The notes below the pieces were generated by a model. The model saw nothing but the letters and a program-made list of their open reading frames with translations. It searched no databases and had not been told where the DNA came from. Made by a program: the position numbers and the translations under genes. Positions 61,913 through 64,000 of a stretch of 64,000 bases of DNA are shown piece after piece. Position 1 is the first letter of the stretch. Every line of letters starts with the position of its first letter. Source of the DNA: Paludibacteraceae bacterium (GTDB lineage: Bacteria; Bacteroidota; Bacteroidia; Bacteroidales; Paludibacteraceae); the NCBI GenBank assembly GCA_017517845.1, contig JAFWXW010000009.1, positions 1-64,000 on the forward strand. Reading direction: 5' to 3'.

Positions 61913-62644
61913 ATGGAAAAGGTAATATACAAAATTGGGAAGAAATTTCGTAAAGCGATGAAAGACTACGGTCTTATTGACGATGGCGATAAGGTCTTGA
62001 TAGGTCTTTCTGGGGGTAAGGATTCGCTTGCATTGGTGGAATTCCTTGCAGAACGTTCTCGAGTTTTCAAACCCCGATTTTCTGTTGTTGCTGCCCATGT
62101 AAGCATGGAGAATATTCCATATCAAGCAGATATAGAATACCTTAAAAACTATTGCGAGAGTTTCGGTGTGCCTTTTTATCATGTAACTACTAGTTTCGAC
62201 ACTAGTACTGACAAAAGAAAATCTCCTTGTTTTTTGTGTTCTTGGAATAGGAGAAAAAAACTTTTCGACCTGGCAAAAGAACTAGGTTGTACAAAAATTG
62301 CTCTAGGGCATCATCAAGACGATATTCTTGCCACTTTGCTTATGAACCTAACATTTCAAGGGGCTTTTGCAACTATGCCTCCACGACTTTATATGAATAA
62401 GGTAGATGTGGATATTATTCGTCCGCTTTGTTTAGTGCCAGAGGCAGACATTGTGGAGTATGCAGAGCTTCGCGAATTGAAAAAACAAATAAAAAATTGT
62501 CCATACGAACAAGACTCCAACAGACATGATATGCAAAAGGTGATGGATTTGCTCGAAAAAATGAATCCAGAAGCCCGCCATAGTCTTTGGGGTGCAATGA
62601 CAAATATACAAACCGAATATTTACCAATATTAAAAGATGAGTGA
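61913..62644 (+). CDS. ttcA: tRNA 2-thiocytidine biosynthesis protein TtcA
   Basis: ATP-dependent enzyme for s2C32 in tRNA. The 243-residue protein has the PP-loop SGGKDS (about 34-39) and CFLCSWNRRKKLFDLAKELGC (about 104-125), whose CxxC helps hold an Fe-S cluster. The LGHHQDDILATLLMN motif (about 130) is also present. The following gene, a likely Fe-S assembly factor, overlaps it by 8 bp, consistent with TtcA's need for a cluster. Confidence 0.88.
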   Translation: MEKVIYKIGKKFRKAMKDYGLIDDGDKVLIGLSGGKDSLALVEFLAERSRVFKPRFSVVAAHVSMENIPYQADIEYLKNYCESFGVPFYHVTTSFDTSTDKRKSPCFLCSWNRRKKLFDLAKELGCTKIALGHHQDDILATLLMNLTFQGAFATMPPRLYMNKVDVDIIRPLCLVPEADIVEYAELRELKKQIKNCPYEQDSNRHDMQKVMDLLEKMNPEARHSLWGAMTNIQTEYLPILKDE

Positions 62645-62951
62645 GTTTTTAACCTTAGAAGAAAACATCGTTAAGATGTTGAAAACAGTGTTCGACCCAG
62701 AAATTGCGGTCAATATTTACGATTTAGGCTTAATTTACAAAATAGATGTGAACGACAATAACGATGTTCACATAGACATGACCCTTACCGCACCTTCTTG
62801 CCCTATGGCAGACTTTATCCTAGAAGATGTGAAACAAAAAATAGAGTCAATAGAAGGCGTAGGGAAAGTAGAAATCGAACTAGTTTTTGAACCAGTTTGG
62901 GACCGCGACATGATGTCCGAAGAAGCCAAACTCGAACTAGGATTTTTGTAA
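62637..62951 (+). CDS. DUF59/MIP18-type iron-sulfur cluster assembly factor (SufT-like)
   Basis: The 104-residue MIP18/DUF59 protein starts ATG 62637 within the ttcA end. The family core is VFDPEIAVNIYDLGLIYKID (about 17-36), MTLTAPSCPMADFI with the conserved cysteine, and VWDRDMMSEEAKLELGF at the end. Members help mature Fe-S proteins; adjacency to ttcA suits that. Two hairpins follow at 62967-62997 and 63011-63034. Confidence 0.88.
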   Translation: MSEFLTLEENIVKMLKTVFDPEIAVNIYDLGLIYKIDVNDNNDVHIDMTLTAPSCPMADFILEDVKQKIESIEGVGKVEIELVFEPVWDRDMMSEEAKLELGFL

Positions 62952-62966
62952 AAATGAACTCTAATT

Positions 62967-62997
62967 TTGTCGCAAAAAAAGTAAATTTTTGCGACAA
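62967..62997. terminator. Hairpin after the DUF59 gene
   Basis: TTGTCGCAAAAA pairs with TTTTTGCGACAA, perfect 12-bp inverted repeat, 15 bp after the stop. No following T run on the plus strand. Confidence 0.6.
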
Positions 62998-63010
62998 GAT
63001 ATACTCAATT

Positions 63011-63043
63011 CAGGTGTCATTGCAATGACGCCTGTTTTTTTTT
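63011..63043 (+). terminator. Terminator after the ttcA-DUF59 operon
   Basis: CAGGTGTCATT pairs with AATGACGCCTG (one G-T pair), followed by nine T residues. Confidence 0.85.
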
Positions 63044-63053
63044 GTAAAATATT

Positions 63054-63105
63054 TTGGATAACTAAAATATTGTTGTATATTTGCAGTGTTTAGTTATAAC
63101 TAAAC
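63054..63105 (+). promoter_or_regulatory. Promoter with overlapping 18-bp palindromic operator
   Basis: TTG at 63054-63056, a 19-bp spacer and TATATTTG at 63076-63083. A perfect palindrome GTTTAGTTATAACTAAAC spans 63088-63105, covering the expected transcription start; a half-site ATAACTAAAA lies between the boxes (63058-63067). This suits autoregulation by the HTH protein encoded at 63263. Confidence 0.75.
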
Positions 63106-63134
63106 TCGTATGTAATCAACTTAGTTCTTAATAT

Positions 63135-63266
63135 ATGAGTTACAATATTGAAAAATTTGAATTAGTTAAGAATCAACATTATTATTTTTACGTTGTATCA
63201 ATTGACGAGAAAAATCAGTTTAAATCTTTTTTAGAAAAAGTAACCTTTTATATTCCTAAATTATGA
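63135..63266 (+). CDS. Very small protein upstream of an HTH gene (two-gene module)
   Basis: The 43-codon gene (MSYNIEKFELVKNQHYYFYV...) starts at ATG 63135 and ends TGA 63266, overlapping the next ATG (ATGA). It starts 30 bp after the palindromic operator. It is rich in aromatic and Lys residues and resembles no family I know. Its size and overlap with an Xre-type regulator suggest a toxin-antitoxin-like or regulator-partner role; this is inference only. Confidence 0.55.
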   Translation: MSYNIEKFELVKNQHYYFYVVSIDEKNQFKSFLEKVTFYIPKL

Positions 63267-63577
63267 TTACAAGAGAAGATTTATTACAAAGTACAGAATA
63301 TTGGGAGCAACAAGTGCAATTGGAAATTTATAATTGTGCATCTCGTTTTATGGAACAACATAAAATGAATAGAACAATGCTTGCCAATTACTTAGGAGTG
63401 TCTAAAGGTTTTGTTAGTCAACTTCTAAGTGGAAATTATAACTATAGTTTATCAAAATTAATTGAGATTAGTGTGAAGTTAGGTTATAGGCCTGATTTTA
63501 CATTTAAACCTTTAACAAGTGAAGATAATCAGACTAAGATGTTATGTAATGAGCAATTATTACATCTTCAGTGTTAA
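63263..63577 (+). CDS. Xre-type helix-turn-helix protein
   Basis: The 104-residue DNA-binding protein has an HTH at about 42-75 (NRTMLANYLGVSKGFVSQLLSGNYNYSLSKLIEISVKLGYRP), typical of Xre/Cro regulators and many antitoxins. An N-terminal helix (LLQSTEYWEQQVQLEIYN) may mediate pairing. The operon's promoter carries an 18-bp palindrome suited to a dimer of this protein. It ends before a bidirectional terminator shared with panB. Confidence 0.8.
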   Translation: MITREDLLQSTEYWEQQVQLEIYNCASRFMEQHKMNRTMLANYLGVSKGFVSQLLSGNYNYSLSKLIEISVKLGYRPDFTFKPLTSEDNQTKMLCNEQLLHLQC

Positions 63578-63583
63578 CTATAT

Positions 63584-63622
63584 AAAACTAAAGCCCTCGT
63601 CACTCGAGGGCTTTAGTTGTTT
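63584..63622. terminator. Bidirectional terminator between the HTH gene and panB
   Basis: AACTAAAGCCCTCG pairs with CGAGGGCTTTAGTT (14 bp, loop TCACT), with T runs on both sides. Confidence 0.92.
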
Positions 63623-63641
63623 TGGCAATTATACCTAGTTT

Positions 63642-64000
63642 TTAATATTGTTCTTTTTCTGAAGGGAAGTCGCAAGATTTTACGTCGGAGATGTAGTTTT
63701 GCACTGCTTCGGTGATGACAGTGTTTAGGTCTGCATAGCGACGAAGGAAGCGAGGTGAGAAACCTTTGGTGATACCAAGCATATCTTGCATTACAAGCAC
63801 TTGTCCATCTACACCACCACCAGCACCAATACCGATGATAGGAATCTCAACAGACTGAGCCACGCGTGTAGCAAGTTCGGCAGGAATCTTTTCTAATACT
63901 ATTGCAAAGCAACCAGCTTGTTCCAAAAGTTTGGCATCTTCTATAAGTTTGTTTGCCTCTTCTTCTTCTTTGGCACGCACTGCGTATGTACCATATTTAT
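63642..64000 (-). CDS. panB: 3-methyl-2-oxobutanoate hydroxymethyltransferase (3' part; start outside window)
   Basis: First committed step of pantothenate synthesis: adds hydroxymethyl from methylenetetrahydrofolate to 2-oxoisovalerate. The frame is open to base 64000 ([18 protein letters not shown]), so the N-terminal half is beyond the window; the GTG at 63980 is internal. Visible family blocks are [43 protein letters not shown] and [12 protein letters not shown]. Confidence 0.93.
   Translation of the reverse strand, partial: KYGTYAVRAKEEEEANKLIEDAKLLEQAGCFAIVLEKIPAELATRVAQSVEIPIIGIGAGGGVDGQVLVMQDMLGITKGFSPRFLRRYADLNTVITEAVQNYISDVKSCDFPSEKEQY

Overview
This is AT-rich chromosomal DNA from a Bacteroidota bacterium, most likely order Bacteroidales. 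The gene content points there: a type IX secretion system (T9SS) PorP/SprF protein with its type B C-terminal-domain partner, many T9SS sorting domains, LL-diaminopimelate aminotransferase, a MurF-alanine racemase fusion, GldA-type ABC ATPase, DUF4837, GSCFA and BspA-like leucine-rich-repeat proteins. Promoter-like sequences follow the Bacteroidota pattern (TTG, about 19-20 bp, TAnnTTTG). No rRNA, tRNA, CRISPR array, transposase, integrase or plasmid/phage gene was recognised.

Layout. 1-1764 is the 3' part of a secreted repeat protein. 2098-4941 encodes a two-subunit 2-oxoacid:ferredoxin oxidoreductase. 5036-11219 is a cobalamin-riboswitch-controlled outer-membrane uptake locus: three secreted or surface proteins, a BtuG-like beta-propeller and a BtuB-like TonB-dependent receptor. 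11365-18595 holds dapL, fabD, a PKD/type B secreted giant with its PorP/SprF partner, and efp. 18716-29047 is accessory DNA: a decayed ATP-binding regulator, two giant BspA-like LRR genes each behind the same structured leader RNA, and a three-gene DUF3791-DUF3990-DUF3791 module (candidate ADP-ribosyltransferase toxin-antitoxin) between them. 29143-37087 (minus strand) is housekeeping: groEL, groES, secG, a TPR protein, lptE, a sigma-54 activator, pdxA, a DUF4837 lipoprotein and rlmN. 37243-41472 (plus strand) is gldA-like, ruvB, a flippase, a DJ-1/PfpI protein and a C_GCAxxG_C_C protein. 41515-45090 is a second accessory island, two secreted proteins behind a large structured leader and flanked by two copies of a small-RNA-like unit. 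45103-59628 (minus strand) is a long, tightly packed housekeeping run: maf, a UbiA prenyltransferase, kdsC-type phosphatase, DUF2520, nitroreductase, PorT-like barrel, LysM protein, ribE, relA/spoT, murF-alr, GSCFA and OmpA. 59808-64000 holds dxs, ttcA, a DUF59 protein, a small HTH gene pair with a palindromic operator, and the 3' part of panB.

The main unusual signals are non-coding. First, two leader RNAs (19494-19697 and 24741-24946) keep the same nested helices through many compensatory base changes, and a third leader of similar plan (41844-42121) has different sequence. Second, a promoter-hairpin-terminator unit occurs twice around the 42-44 kb genes, again with covarying stems. Third, a directional composite repeat (TTAGGAG units plus an approximately 120-bp tail) sits directly on the 3' ends of genes and even supplies their last codons. 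Fourth, a full-consensus sigma-54 promoter lies upstream of groES. Fifth, a 14-bp tandem array runs into the start of the BtuG-like gene, leaving ATT as the best-placed start codon. All of these were read by eye; no alignment or folding program was run.
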